Shown here one piece after another: positions 17,623-27,601 of a stretch of 64,000 bases of DNA. How positions within the stretch are numbered: the stretch's first letter is position 1; each line of letters begins with the position of its first letter. The DNA comes from Paraburkholderia dilworthii. Its GTDB lineage: Bacteria > Pseudomonadota > Gammaproteobacteria > Burkholderiales > Burkholderiaceae. The position numbers were made by a program, and so were the translations under genes. Under the pieces are notes generated by a model. It did not search any database. It had not been told where the DNA came from and saw nothing but the letters and a program-made list of their open reading frames with translations. The DNA is taken from positions 240 to 64,239 of the forward strand of contig NZ_AWZT01000022.1 of the NCBI RefSeq assembly GCF_000472525.1, written 5' to 3'.

Positions 17623-20600
17623 ATGCTCCAGCTCTTCTACTCGAACCGCTATGAAACGCTTGTCGGCGCGCTGCTCGACGACCTTGCGCAAGCGCCGTCC
17701 GATGCGTGGACCGCGCAGCCCGTGATCGTACCGAGCGCCGCTGTGCGGCGCCGGCTCGAGCTCGATATCGCCGCGCGCCAGGGCATCTGCGCGAACGTCA
17801 GCTTCGGTTATCTCGCACAGTGGCTGTGGGCGCAAATCGGCGGTGTCATCGAGGTGCCGCGGCATTCGCCGTTCGCGCCGGACCGGCTCGTGTGGCGCTG
17901 CTATCGGTTGTTGGGCGATGCGGACGAGGCGCTGCCGTGGAATGCTTCGCCGCGCTTGCGTACCTATCTCGACGCAGCCGATGCATCGATGCGCTATGAA
18001 CTGGCGCGGCGCGTGGCGACCGTGCTCGATCACTATCTGACCTATCGTCCGGAATGGCTGCTGCAATGGCAAAAGGGCGGTTCGATTTTCGCTAGCGGCG
18101 CGGCGGACGGCACGGTCCCGCGCCTCGTCGGCGCGAGTGACGCGGCGCGAGAGGACGAACGCTGGCAAGCGGCGCTGTGGCGCGCGGTGCTGACCGAACT
18201 CGCCGGCGACGCGCAAACGCCCGCCGCCGCATTACCGCCCGCGTACCGCTTTCTCGATGAGATCGGCACACTCGATCTCGACGCCATCGCCAAAGCGAAT
18301 TGGCCCGAAGCGGTGAGCGTATTCGCGCTGCCCACCATGCCGCCGCTGCACGTCGCATTGCTGCGCGCGCTGTCGCGTTGGGTCGACGTGCGTCTGTACG
18401 TCATGAACCCGTGCCGCGAATTCTGGTTCGACGTGGTGAGCGAAGGCCGCGTTCAGGCGCTCGACGCGGCAGGTCAGCTCGACTATCAGGAAGTCGGTCA
18501 TCCGCTGCTTGCGGAGTGGGGGCGTCAAACCCAGGCGCAGTTGCATATGCTGCATGAGCTCACCGAAAGCGCGGCTTCCGGCGAGACGGGAGACTTCTCG
18601 GAGAATCCGGAACCGAGCTGGCTCGCCGCCGTGCAGAACGGCATTCTCGATCTGCGTTCGGAGACGGAAGCCGACGAGCCACCGTACGAGCACGGCATTG
18701 AAGTTCACGTGTGTCACAGCCTCTCGCGGCAGCTCGAAGTGCTGCATGACTGTCTGCTCGGCTGGTTCGACGAATTCGACGATCTGCAACCGTCGGATGT
18801 GCTTGTCGCCGTATCCGATCTGGCCGCCGCCGGTCCATTGATCGACGCGGTGTTCGGCACGACACCCGTTGGTGATACGCGCCGCATTCCGTACCGGATT
18901 ACCGGCTTGCCGCCTTCGCAGGCCAATCCCGTCGCGCGCCTCGTGCTCGACTGGCTGGCTTTGCCCGAACGCAGCGTCGGCGCGCCGGACCTGATCGAAT
19001 GGCTGCGCGTCGACGCGGTTGCCGTGCGCTACGGGATCGACGCGAACTCGCTGGAAGCCGCGCAGGAATGGCTAGCGGCGGCCGGCGCGCGCCGTGGGCT
19101 GTCGCCTGCCGAGCCGAGCGGCGAACACGTGCCAGTTGCGCGTCATACCTTCGCCGATGCGCTGACCCGTTTGTACCTCGGCTATGCAATGCCGGACGGC
19201 GGCGAGCCGGTCGATGCCTGGTTACCTGTCGAGGGCGCCGACGGTTCCGACGCGGAGTTGCTCGGCCGCCTGTCGCGTTTCGTCGACGATATCGATAGCT
19301 TCGCGGCGCGTTGCGCGAGCGAACAGACACCGGCCGAATGGACGCAATTGCTGCTCGAAACGCTCGCGCAGTGTTTCGACGGCGGCGTGGAATTCGCGGA
19401 GTCGCTCGCCGCCGTGCGCGACGCGATCGACACGATGGGCGACGCGATGCAGGCCGGCGCGCAGGAGGTCACGATGCCCGCGGCGGTCGTGCGTGGCGCG
19501 CTCACTGAAGCGCTCGATGATCCCGCGCGCGGCGGCGTGCCCTGGGGCAGCGTGACGTTTTCGTCGCTCACCAGCTTGCGCGGTTTGCCATACCGCGTTG
19601 TCTGTCTGCTCGGCATGGACGACGGCGTATTGCCGAGCCTCGCCCGCGCCGACGAATTCGATCTGATGGCCGCGTTCGGCAAAGCCGGCGACCGGCAGCG
19701 CCGCGACGACGAGCGCAATCTCTTTCTCGATCTGCTGCTCGCCGCGCGCAGCCGCCTGTTTATCGCTTATACCGGCCGCAGCATTCGCGACAATGCGCCG
19801 TTGCCGCCGGCCGCGCTCGTCGACGAACTGCTCGACTATCTGGCACAGGTGTCGGCGGGCGAGGGCGCGAGTCCCGCGCAAGTCGAGCATGCGCGCCGCG
19901 CGTTCATTGTCGAACATCCGCTCCAGGCGTTCGCGTCGGAGTACTTTGCCGCGCAGTCCGAGCTTTTTACCTACGACGCCGATCGCGCGGAACTCGCCAC
20001 CTTGCTGGCGGCGCCGCAACAGCGGACCGCCATGCCGTTCTTCGATCAACCGTTGCCGCCGGAAGATGCCGTGCCCGTCGCGTTCGACGAATTCGTGCGC
20101 TTCTGGCGTCACCCGGCGCGCGCACTGCTGCGCGATCGCCTCGGCATTGTCTTGTCGGACGCGCAAGGCGAATTGCTCGACACCGAGCCTTTCGAACTCG
20201 ATTACACAGGACGCGATGCATTGGCCGGGCGTCTGTTGCCCGTGCTGCTCGATGCCGACATCGAAGACGACGATCTCATGTTCGAGCGCGTACGGCGCGT
20301 TGCGGAGGCGAGTCCCGAGTTGCCCGGCGGCGCGACCGGCGCGGTGTGGCGCGCGCGGGAACTCGGCGCGTTGCGCCAGCTCGCCGACAGTGTGCGCCGT
20401 GAGGTCGCGGCGGGTGTCGAACGTTTGCCGTTCGTGCTCGACGTCGCGCCGCGCTGGCCGGATCACGCGGACGTTGCGGGCGAGCTGTTCGGCGCTCATG
20501 ACGCGCAGCTTCGCGAAGCCGCTCTAACGCCGCTGCAACTGCTCGGCACGTTGAATCTGCTGACTGAAACCGGACAAGTGATCTTTCGCTACGCCAAACC

Positions 20601-21000
20601 CACCGCGCGCGACTATCTGTCTGCATGGCTCGCGCATCTCGTGTACTGTGCGGCTCGTCCTGACGGTCCGCGCCGCACTGTCTGGCATGGCAGCGGTGAG
20701 AGCTTCGAGCTCGCGCCCGTTGCTGCGCCACTCGACGAACTCGCGCCGCTCGCGGCGCTGTTCAGATCAGGGCGCAGACTGCCGCTGCGTTTTTTCCCGA
20801 AGAGCGCATGGGCGAAAGTAAGCGAAAGCGATTCGGCGGCGCAGGGAGTATGGATCAACGACCGCGTGCGCGGCGAGTCCGACGACCCGGCATTGCGCAT
20901 CGCGCTGCGAGGTACGTCGCTCACGCTCGACGAACCGTTTGGCAGTCTCGCGTCGATCGTTTTCAAGCCGTTGCTGCAGCATCTGCGGAGCGTGTCATGA
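17623..21000 (+). CDS. recC: Exodeoxyribonuclease V gamma subunit RecC
   Basis: 1125 residues, matching RecC length. It starts MLQLFYSNRYETLVGALLDDL, the family N-terminus, and contains SFGYLAQWLW, VCHSLSRQLEVLHDCLL, YRITGLPPSQ, VTFSSLTSLRGLPYRVVCLLGMDDGVLPS and a decayed-nuclease C-terminal region, all typical of RecC. RecC recognises Chi and channels single strands in the RecBCD helicase-nuclease that repairs double-strand breaks. The ATG at 17623 is selected over an upstream GTG at 17488 because homology begins there. It overlaps recB by ATGA, indicating translational coupling. Confidence 0.96.
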   Translation: MLQLFYSNRYETLVGALLDDLAQAPSDAWTAQPVIVPSAAVRRRLELDIAARQGICANVSFGYLAQWLWAQIGGVIEVPRHSPFAPDRLVWRCYRLLGDADEALPWNASPRLRTYLDAADASMRYELARRVATVLDHYLTYRPEWLLQWQKGGSIFASGAADGTVPRLVGASDAAREDERWQAALWRAVLTELAGDAQTPAAALPPAYRFLDEIGTLDLDAIAKANWPEAVSVFALPTMPPLHVALLRALSRWVDVRLYVMNPCREFWFDVVSEGRVQALDAAGQLDYQEVGHPLLAEWGRQTQAQLHMLHELTESAASGETGDFSENPEPSWLAAVQNGILDLRSETEADEPPYEHGIEVHVCHSLSRQLEVLHDCLLGWFDEFDDLQPSDVLVAVSDLAAAGPLIDAVFGTTPVGDTRRIPYRITGLPPSQANPVARLVLDWLALPERSVGAPDLIEWLRVDAVAVRYGIDANSLEAAQEWLAAAGARRGLSPAEPSGEHVPVARHTFADALTRLYLGYAMPDGGEPVDAWLPVEGADGSDAELLGRLSRFVDDIDSFAARCASEQTPAEWTQLLLETLAQCFDGGVEFAESLAAVRDAIDTMGDAMQAGAQEVTMPAAVVRGALTEALDDPARGGVPWGSVTFSSLTSLRGLPYRVVCLLGMDDGVLPSLARADEFDLMAAFGKAGDRQRRDDERNLFLDLLLAARSRLFIAYTGRSIRDNAPLPPAALVDELLDYLAQVSAGEGASPAQVEHARRAFIVEHPLQAFASEYFAAQSELFTYDADRAELATLLAAPQQRTAMPFFDQPLPPEDAVPVAFDEFVRFWRHPARALLRDRLGIVLSDAQGELLDTEPFELDYTGRDALAGRLLPVLLDADIEDDDLMFERVRRVAEASPELPGGATGAVWRARELGALRQLADSVRREVAAGVERLPFVLDVAPRWPDHADVAGELFGAHDAQLREAALTPLQLLGTLNLLTETGQVIFRYAKPTARDYLSAWLAHLVYCAARPDGPRRTVWHGSGESFELAPVAAPLDELAPLAALFRSGRRLPLRFFPKSAWAKVSESDSAAQGVWINDRVRGESDDPALRIALRGTSLTLDEPFGSLASIVFKPLLQHLRSVS

Positions 21001-24000
21001 GCGGCGCGCTGCATCCTCATGCGCTCGTCGCTGAAGAGCTCGATGTATTCGCGTGTTCGCTCGACGGCGTCAATCAGATCGAGGCGTCGGCGGGCACCGG
21101 CAAGACCTGGAACATCTGCGCGCTCTACGTGAGGTTGCTGCTCGAAAAGAATCTCAACGCTGATCAGATTCTCGTCGTGACCTTTACGAAGGCCGCGACC
21201 GCAGAATTGCACGAGCGCATTCGCGGGCGGCTCGCCGAATTGCATCGCGCGGTCGAAATGGACGATGACGGCGGCGACCCGTTCATTCGCCGTCTTTTCG
21301 AAACGACGCTCGCGCCTGAGCGTGGCATCGACCGTGACGCGGCATTGAAGGTGGTGCGCCGCGCGCTTCGCACATTCGACCAGGCGGCGATCCACACCAT
21401 CCACGCGTTTTGCCAGCGTGCGTTGCAGGAGGCGCCGTTTGCGGCCGCCATGCCGTTCGCCTTCGAGATGGAAGCTGACGACGCCGCTTTGCGCTTCGAA
21501 ATGGCCGCCGATTTCTGGCGCGAGCAGGTCGAGCCCGTCGCGCATGCGCATCCTGCATTCGCCGCCTGGCTTGTGGCTAAGCGGGCAGGCCCTGCGTCGC
21601 TCGACGAACAACTCGCGCGGCGCCTCAAAAAACCGTTGGCGCAACTGCGCTGGGGCAGGACCGAGGGCGAGGCAAGCGCCGATCCCCAAGCCGGTTTCGA
21701 CGCTGCGTGCGAACTGTGGCATGCGGAGCGCGATGCGATCATGCGGCTTCTCGAACAGGCGCAAGACCGTTTGAGCAAGACCACGCACAAGCCTGATCAT
21801 GTCAGCGCAGCGATTGCCGCATGGACCGAGTATTTCGCTCAGGGCGATTGCCATGCACCGCCGCCGCGGGCCGCGCTGAAATTGACGGCTTCCGCGTTGA
21901 AAAAGGCCACCAAGGTCAAATTCGAACCGCCCGAGCATGCGTTCTTCGAACACGCGGAAGCGCTGGCGGCGGCCGTCGTTGCTTCGGAAGCGGCGCAACG
22001 CGCGCGCTGGCTCGCGTTGATACAGACGTGGCTCGACTACGCGCCCGCGGAACTGGTGGCGCGCAAGCGCACGCGCCGTGTCGTTTCGTTCGACGATCTG
22101 CTGTCGAATCTGTATCGGGCGCTTGCCGCGCATCCCTGGCTTGCGGATGCATTGCGCGCACGCTATCCGGCTGCGTTGATCGACGAGTTCCAGGATACCG
22201 ATCCGCTGCAGTTCGCAATCTTCAACCGCATTTTTGCGCCGACGGGTCCGCTCTTTCTGGTCGGCGATCCGAAGCAGGCCATCTACAGTTTTCGCGCGGC
22301 GGATCTGCACACGTATCTGGCGGCGCGCGCGTCGGCTTCGGCGCGCTATACGCTGGCCGTCAACCAGCGCTCCACGGCGCCGATCGTCGAAGCGTGCAAT
22401 CGGGTCTTCGAGGCGAACCCGCAGGCATTCGTGCTCGATGGGCTCGACTATCAGCCGGTGCGTGCCGGCGAGCGGCGCAGGCCGCCTTTCGTAGACCCGG
22501 ATGCTGACGCTGGCGACTTCCGCATCTGGACGCTGCCGCAGGGCGAGAACGCGTTGACCAAACGCGAGGCCCAGCGCGAAGCGAGTGAGGCGTGCGCGGC
22601 TGAGATCGTGCGACTCCTGCGCGGTGCGCGCGAGGGCACTGTGACGATCGGCGACGCGCCGCTCGCACCGGGCAACATCGCGGTGCTCGTGCAAACGCAC
22701 AAGCAGGGCAGCCTCATCAAACGCGTGCTGGCGGTGTGGGGCGTCGGCAGTGTGGAGCTCGCGCAGGCTTCGGTGTTCGCAACGCTCGACGCCGAACAGA
22801 TCGAGCGCGTACTTGCGGCTGTCGATACGCCTGGCGACCTGCGCCGTTTGCGCGCGGCGCTCGCAACCGACTGGCTCGGTCTCGACGCCGCGGCGCTGTG
22901 GCGTCTCGAACAGGTTGCCGACGCACCCGCCGTCGCGGACGATCCCGCGCACGCGGCAGACGCAATGGGCTGGGTCGAGCGGTTTTCGCGCTACCGCACG
23001 CTCTGGCATGAGCGCGGCTTTGCCGTCATGTGGCGAACGCTGATGCGCGAGCTGCGGGTCGCGCAACGGCTCGTCGCCGCGCCGGACGGCGAGCGGCGTC
23101 TTACCAACGTCAATCATCTTGCGGAGCTCACGCAGGCGCGCGCGGCTACGCAGCCGGGCATTGCGCCGACGTTGCGCTGGCTCGCCGCGCAGCGCACCCA
23201 GGGTGGAGGCGAGGAGGCGCAACTGCGGCTGGAGTCGGACCGCAACCTTGTGCAGATCGTCACGGTGCATAAGTCGAAGGGGCTCGAATATGCTGTCGTG
23301 TTCTGTCCGTTTCTGAACGACGGCGGCTTGCGCGAGCCGCCGTCATCGGGCCTGCCGGACGCGCGCGAGTATCACGATCCGACCGGCGACGCGGTGCTCC
23401 ACTACGGCTGCGACGACGAAGAGGCCGAACGCGCGGCCCGTCACGCGGCGCGCGAGCAGGCGGCCGAACGGGCGCGGCTCGTCTATGTTGCGCTGACGCG
23501 CGCGGTATACCGCTGTTATCTGGTCGCGGGCACGTATCTGTCGTCGCGGTCCACGAAAGAGTCGCGACGCAGCGTGTTGAACTGGCTGGTGGCCGGCAGT
23601 GGCTACAACTTCGACGACTGGCTCGCCGATCCGCCCGACGAGGCTGCACTATCCGCGCGATGGCAAGCGTTGGCGGGTGGTCCGATCGCATTGCAGGCGT
23701 TGCCGAAGGTCGAGCGCCGCAAGCCGCTCGAGAGCACGCAGGAAAGCGGCGTGGACAAACGCGCGCGCACCAATCGCCGGCCCTTGCGCGATCAGTGGCG
23801 CATGGCGAGTTTCAGCGGTCTGATTGTCGCGGGCAGCAAGGCCGAAGAGGCGCAGCCGCCGGTGGAGGACGTGCGTCCCGATCACGATGAAATCGCCGAT
23901 GCGCTCGTTGCGGCGCCGATGCCGGTGTCCGCGCCGGCGCCCCAGTCACCGCCCATTGCCGCCGACGACATTCTTGCGTTCCCGCGCGGAGCGGCGGCGG

Positions 24001-24698
24001 GCGAATGTCTGCATCGCATGTTCGAGCTTGCGGATTTCAGCGACTCGAAAACGTGGCCGGATGCGATCCGCGGTGCGTTGCGCGAGCGCCCCGCGCCGGC
24101 GTCACCCGAGCTTGCTCCGCGTTTGCCGGCGATGATGCATAGGCTGATCGCGGACGTCGTCAGCGCGGAGCTCGTGCCTGGCATGACGCTGGCGCAACTG
24201 AATCCGCGGCGGCGTCTGAATGAACTCGAATTCCTGTTCGCGGCGCCATCGCTCGATTTCGCTGCGCTGCGAGAGTTGCTAGTCGCGCACGGCTATCCGG
24301 ACGTCGCGCTTGAGCCGGGCGTGCTGCGAGGTTTCGTGAAGGGATTCATCGACATGATCGTCGAACACGACGGACGCTTCTGGATCGTCGACTGGAAGTC
24401 GAACCACCTGGGCGATACCGCGCAGGATTACGCAGCCGCGCCGGTCGAAGCGGCGATGGCGAGCCACGCGTACCACCTGCAAGCGTTGCTCTATACGGTG
24501 GCGTTGCATCGTTATCTGAAGACTCGCGTGCGCGATTACGCGTACGAGACGCACATTGGCGGCTATCTGTATCTGTTCGTGCGCGGCGTTCGTCCGCATT
24601 GGCGCGACGCCGGGGCGCAAGCCGGCGTGCATGTCAGGCGCCCCGCATTCGAACTTGTCGCGCTGCTCGACGCGGCGATGATCGGAGGCGCGGCATGA
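20997..24698 (+). CDS. recB: Exodeoxyribonuclease V beta subunit RecB
   Basis: 1233 residues. UvrD-type helicase: Walker A EASAGTGKTWNICALY, VVTFTKAATAELHERIRGRL, DEFQDTDPLQF (Walker B), VGDPKQAIYSFRAAD, and VTVHKSKGLEYAVVF. The C-terminal RecB nuclease domain carries FWIVDWKSNHLG, with the catalytic Asp and Lys. It is the slow 3'-5' helicase and only nuclease of RecBCD. The ATG overlaps the recC stop (ATGA), with GGAG just upstream. The central 1040 region holds a Pro/Ala-rich linker (about 965-1000) between helicase and nuclease, the usual tether. Confidence 0.97.
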   Translation: MSGALHPHALVAEELDVFACSLDGVNQIEASAGTGKTWNICALYVRLLLEKNLNADQILVVTFTKAATAELHERIRGRLAELHRAVEMDDDGGDPFIRRLFETTLAPERGIDRDAALKVVRRALRTFDQAAIHTIHAFCQRALQEAPFAAAMPFAFEMEADDAALRFEMAADFWREQVEPVAHAHPAFAAWLVAKRAGPASLDEQLARRLKKPLAQLRWGRTEGEASADPQAGFDAACELWHAERDAIMRLLEQAQDRLSKTTHKPDHVSAAIAAWTEYFAQGDCHAPPPRAALKLTASALKKATKVKFEPPEHAFFEHAEALAAAVVASEAAQRARWLALIQTWLDYAPAELVARKRTRRVVSFDDLLSNLYRALAAHPWLADALRARYPAALIDEFQDTDPLQFAIFNRIFAPTGPLFLVGDPKQAIYSFRAADLHTYLAARASASARYTLAVNQRSTAPIVEACNRVFEANPQAFVLDGLDYQPVRAGERRRPPFVDPDADAGDFRIWTLPQGENALTKREAQREASEACAAEIVRLLRGAREGTVTIGDAPLAPGNIAVLVQTHKQGSLIKRVLAVWGVGSVELAQASVFATLDAEQIERVLAAVDTPGDLRRLRAALATDWLGLDAAALWRLEQVADAPAVADDPAHAADAMGWVERFSRYRTLWHERGFAVMWRTLMRELRVAQRLVAAPDGERRLTNVNHLAELTQARAATQPGIAPTLRWLAAQRTQGGGEEAQLRLESDRNLVQIVTVHKSKGLEYAVVFCPFLNDGGLREPPSSGLPDAREYHDPTGDAVLHYGCDDEEAERAARHAAREQAAERARLVYVALTRAVYRCYLVAGTYLSSRSTKESRRSVLNWLVAGSGYNFDDWLADPPDEAALSARWQALAGGPIALQALPKVERRKPLESTQESGVDKRARTNRRPLRDQWRMASFSGLIVAGSKAEEAQPPVEDVRPDHDEIADALVAAPMPVSAPAPQSPPIAADDILAFPRGAAAGECLHRMFELADFSDSKTWPDAIRGALRERPAPASPELAPRLPAMMHRLIADVVSAELVPGMTLAQLNPRRRLNELEFLFAAPSLDFAALRELLVAHGYPDVALEPGVLRGFVKGFIDMIVEHDGRFWIVDWKSNHLGDTAQDYAAAPVEAAMASHAYHLQALLYTVALHRYLKTRVRDYAYETHIGGYLYLFVRGVRPHWRDAGAQAGVHVRRPAFELVALLDAAMIGGAA

Positions 24699-27001
24699 GC
24701 ACGTTCGATCAAACGGTGTCGGCGCCTCTGCAACTCGACGATCTCGGCGTCAATCTGCCGGCGCCGGCGGATTTCAGCATTGCGCTAGCCGAAGGCTTCG
24801 CGCGGCGCATCGGCGCATTGGCGCGGCGCGGCGGGGCATCGGCGGAAGCGGTCAAGTGGGCGGCGCGCGCTGCTTTTGCGGCGAGCCGCGCGACCGCGGA
24901 GGGGCACGTGTGTGTGCCGCTTGCGGCGCTCGCGCGCCGGTTCGAGGCGTCCACCGCCGAGGTGCGCGCGGCCTTGTTCGCGAGCGGCATGGCGAGCGAT
25001 GGGTTCCAAGCGGCCGCCGCGCTACGGCCGCTGGTGATCGACGCACAAGGGCGGTTGTACCTCGCGCGTTACTACGACTACGAGCGGCGTCTCGCGCGCG
25101 CGCTGGTCGCGCATGCGGGTGTGGGTGAGAGCGCGTTCGAGGGTGCACGCGGCGCTGCTGATGCGGTTTTGCGGGTGGCTGAGCACGGCGCAGAAGTGGT
25201 GCGCGCAGGCGATGGCGGACGAGCCGGCGTAGAAGCGGGCACTGCCGGCGATAGCGGGGTGAACGCGGACACCGGCGCCAACGTGAAGGCAAGCACCAAC
25301 GCCAAAGTGGACTCAAACGCCAACGCCAACGCCAACGCCACCCAAACACTTGACCAACGCCTTCTACGCTACTTCGGCCCTCCCAAGGACGAAGAAGTCG
25401 ACTGGCAGCGTGTGGCCGCAGTCATGGCATTGTCGGGGCGGCTCACCATCGTCAGCGGCGGTCCGGGCACGGGCAAGACCACGACGGTCGTCGGCGTGCT
25501 CGCGTGCTTGCTCGACGCGCACGCCGATCTGCGGATCGCCTTGGCGGCGCCCACCGGCAAGGCGGCGCAGCGCATGCAGGAAGCCCTGCTTGCGCGTGCC
25601 GGAGATTTGCCGCCGGAACTCGCCGCGCGTTTGCCGCAAACTTCGTACACATTGCATCGTCTGCTCGGCTCGGGACCGGGCGGGCGCTTCCGGCATCATC
25701 GCGACAATCCTCTGCCTTACGACGTCGTGGTGATCGACGAAGCGTCAATGATCGACGTCGCGATGGCCGCGCATCTGCTGGACGCGATCGCGCCGCACAC
25801 GCGGCTCGTGATGCTCGGCGATAAAGATCAGCTCGCGGCTGTCGAAGCCGGCGCCGTGTTCGCCGAATTGAGCGCACGGCCCGCATTCAGCGCGCAGGGC
25901 GTAAAGCGAATTGCCGGTGCGCTGGGCATCGGCGAAATGCGACTGACGCAAGCGCTGCCAGGAGTCGCGGAAGACCTCGACGAACAGCCGGATCGCCTTC
26001 TGCAAACCGATCATTCGGCAGATCGTGCATCCGATCTTTTCGATGAGCCACCCGACGACCTCTTCGCCGAGCCCGGCACGGTCGGCAACCTCGGCGAACC
26101 GCGCAATGCAGATATGTACCTCGCCGATGCATCGGGCGGCATTGCACAATCCGCGATGCCGGCTCAGCCGTCGCAAAACCCGCTCGCGGATTGCGTCGTC
26201 TGGCTGGAGCGCAATTACCGGTTCGGGCTCGAATCGCCGATTGGCCGTTTGTCGCTTGCGATTCGCAATGGCGCGGCAAGCGCAGCACTCGACGTTCTGC
26301 TTGCCGACGCCACGCAACATGCCGCTTCGCTTCACGAAGACGCGCAGGTTGCGCTGGCCGAACGCACCGTCGAACGCCTGTCGGCCGGCTTCGCTCCGTA
26401 CGCGAATGCGCTGGCCGCCGTGCTCGCCGCGGGGAACCCGGACCCGTTGCCGCTATTCGACGCGTTGAATCGCTTCCGGGTTTTGTGTGCAACCCGCTCG
26501 GGCCCGCGCGGCGTCGATCAGGTGAATGCGCTAATGGCCGCGCAGGTGCGGCGTTCGGCGGGCGTCACGCTCGCGGTCGGTGCCCAGTGGTTCGCCGGGC
26601 GGCCGGTAATGGTCACGCGCAACGACTATGCGCTGGGGCTCTTCAATGGCGACATCGGCATTGCGTTGCCTGGCGCGGGCGGCGCGCTACGAGTCTATTT
26701 CCGGACCGGCGACGGCGGTCTGCGCGCCGTGTCGCCGGCCGCGCTGCCGCCGCACGACACTGCGTTCGCGTTGACGGTTCACAAGTCCCAAGGCTCGGAG
26801 TTCGAGCATGCGGTGTTGATGCTGCCGTCCACATTCAGCAGGGTGTTGTCGCGCGAGCTGGTTTATACGGCGATCACCCGCGCGCGTGAGCGCGTGGAAG
26901 TGATCGGCGCGCGCGCGGTGCTGGCGCAGGCCATTGCGACGCCGACCGAGCGGGACTCCGGTCTCGCCACGAGAATCACGGAGGCATCGCGCGGACGTTA
27001 G
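24695..27001 (+). CDS. recD: Exodeoxyribonuclease V alpha subunit RecD
   Basis: 768 residues, long for RecD (about 600 in E. coli). N-terminal domain about 1-150; Walker A GGPGTGKTTTV near 254-264; Walker B VVIDEASMIDVAMAAHLLD; MLGDKDQLAAVEAGAVFAE; NYRFG; and motif FALTVHKSQGSEFEHAVL near the end. It is the fast 5'-3' helicase of RecBCD. The extra length comes from two insertions: an Ala/Asn/Gly-rich linker (about 165-220, with a hexanucleotide repeat) and an acidic segment (about 415-495) before the NYRFG motif. The start overlaps the recB stop (ATGA). Confidence 0.96.
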   Translation: MSTFDQTVSAPLQLDDLGVNLPAPADFSIALAEGFARRIGALARRGGASAEAVKWAARAAFAASRATAEGHVCVPLAALARRFEASTAEVRAALFASGMASDGFQAAAALRPLVIDAQGRLYLARYYDYERRLARALVAHAGVGESAFEGARGAADAVLRVAEHGAEVVRAGDGGRAGVEAGTAGDSGVNADTGANVKASTNAKVDSNANANANATQTLDQRLLRYFGPPKDEEVDWQRVAAVMALSGRLTIVSGGPGTGKTTTVVGVLACLLDAHADLRIALAAPTGKAAQRMQEALLARAGDLPPELAARLPQTSYTLHRLLGSGPGGRFRHHRDNPLPYDVVVIDEASMIDVAMAAHLLDAIAPHTRLVMLGDKDQLAAVEAGAVFAELSARPAFSAQGVKRIAGALGIGEMRLTQALPGVAEDLDEQPDRLLQTDHSADRASDLFDEPPDDLFAEPGTVGNLGEPRNADMYLADASGGIAQSAMPAQPSQNPLADCVVWLERNYRFGLESPIGRLSLAIRNGAASAALDVLLADATQHAASLHEDAQVALAERTVERLSAGFAPYANALAAVLAAGNPDPLPLFDALNRFRVLCATRSGPRGVDQVNALMAAQVRRSAGVTLAVGAQWFAGRPVMVTRNDYALGLFNGDIGIALPGAGGALRVYFRTGDGGLRAVSPAALPPHDTAFALTVHKSQGSEFEHAVLMLPSTFSRVLSRELVYTAITRARERVEVIGARAVLAQAIATPTERDSGLATRITEASRGR
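25316..25339 (+). repeat. AACGCC x4 microsatellite inside recD
   Basis: Four exact tandem copies of AACGCC encode an Asn-Ala repeat in the RecD linker. Units are six bases, so slippage would change length without a frameshift. Confidence 0.85.
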
Positions 27002-27196
27002 CCGCTGAATCGCGATCGCGCGAGCCAGCGCTTCAGCGGCCAACCGGGCGCGAACCGTGCGCCCGTCCGTTCACGCTGCACCGTTTTTGCCGCTCCGGCC
27101 GATGTCGCAGATCGTGCTATGAGCCGGACCGGACGGGCCCAGAGCGCGACGCTTGCGCGGCTATGTACACTTGCATTTCTTCCTCGATCTCGCGTC

Positions 27197-27601
27197 ATGA
27201 CATCCCGCTATCCCATTCCGTTGAACGAAGTTGAGCTGACCGCAGTGCGCGCGCAAGGAGCGGGCGGACAGAACGTCAACAAGGTGTCGAGCGCGATCCA
27301 GTTGCGCTTCGACGTGCGGGCTTCGTCGTTGCCCGAAGTGCTCAAGATGCGCCTGCTCGCGTTGTCCGATCGCCGGATCACGCGTGAGGGCGTGGTGGTC
27401 ATCAAGGCCCAGGAGCACCGGACTCAGGAACTGAACCGCGCGGCGGCGCTCGCGCGGCTAGATGAACTGGTGGAAAGCGTGAGCGTGACGCGCAAGCCTC
27501 GCGTTGCAACGCGACCGACGCGCGCATCGAACGTGCGGCGTCTCGAAAGCAAGTTGAAGCGCAGCGAGATCAAATCCGGCCGCAGCCGCGTGGACGACTA
27601 G
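27197..27601 (+). CDS. arfB: Alternative ribosome-rescue factor ArfB (peptidyl-tRNA hydrolase)
   Basis: 134 residues. The RF-1-like domain carries RAQGAGGQNVNKVSSAIQLRF with the catalytic GGQ at 23-25, as in YaeJ/ArfB and unlike full release factors, which are about 360 residues. A long basic C-terminal tail (SKLKRSEIKSGRSRVDD) reaches into the empty mRNA channel. It frees stalled ribosomes without a stop codon. The ATG at 27197 is chosen since the domain starts at once; the frame extends upstream to 27119. It ends four bases into the convergent EAL gene (CTAG shared by both stops). Confidence 0.93.
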   Translation: MTSRYPIPLNEVELTAVRAQGAGGQNVNKVSSAIQLRFDVRASSLPEVLKMRLLALSDRRITREGVVVIKAQEHRTQELNRAAALARLDELVESVSVTRKPRVATRPTRASNVRRLESKLKRSEIKSGRSRVDD

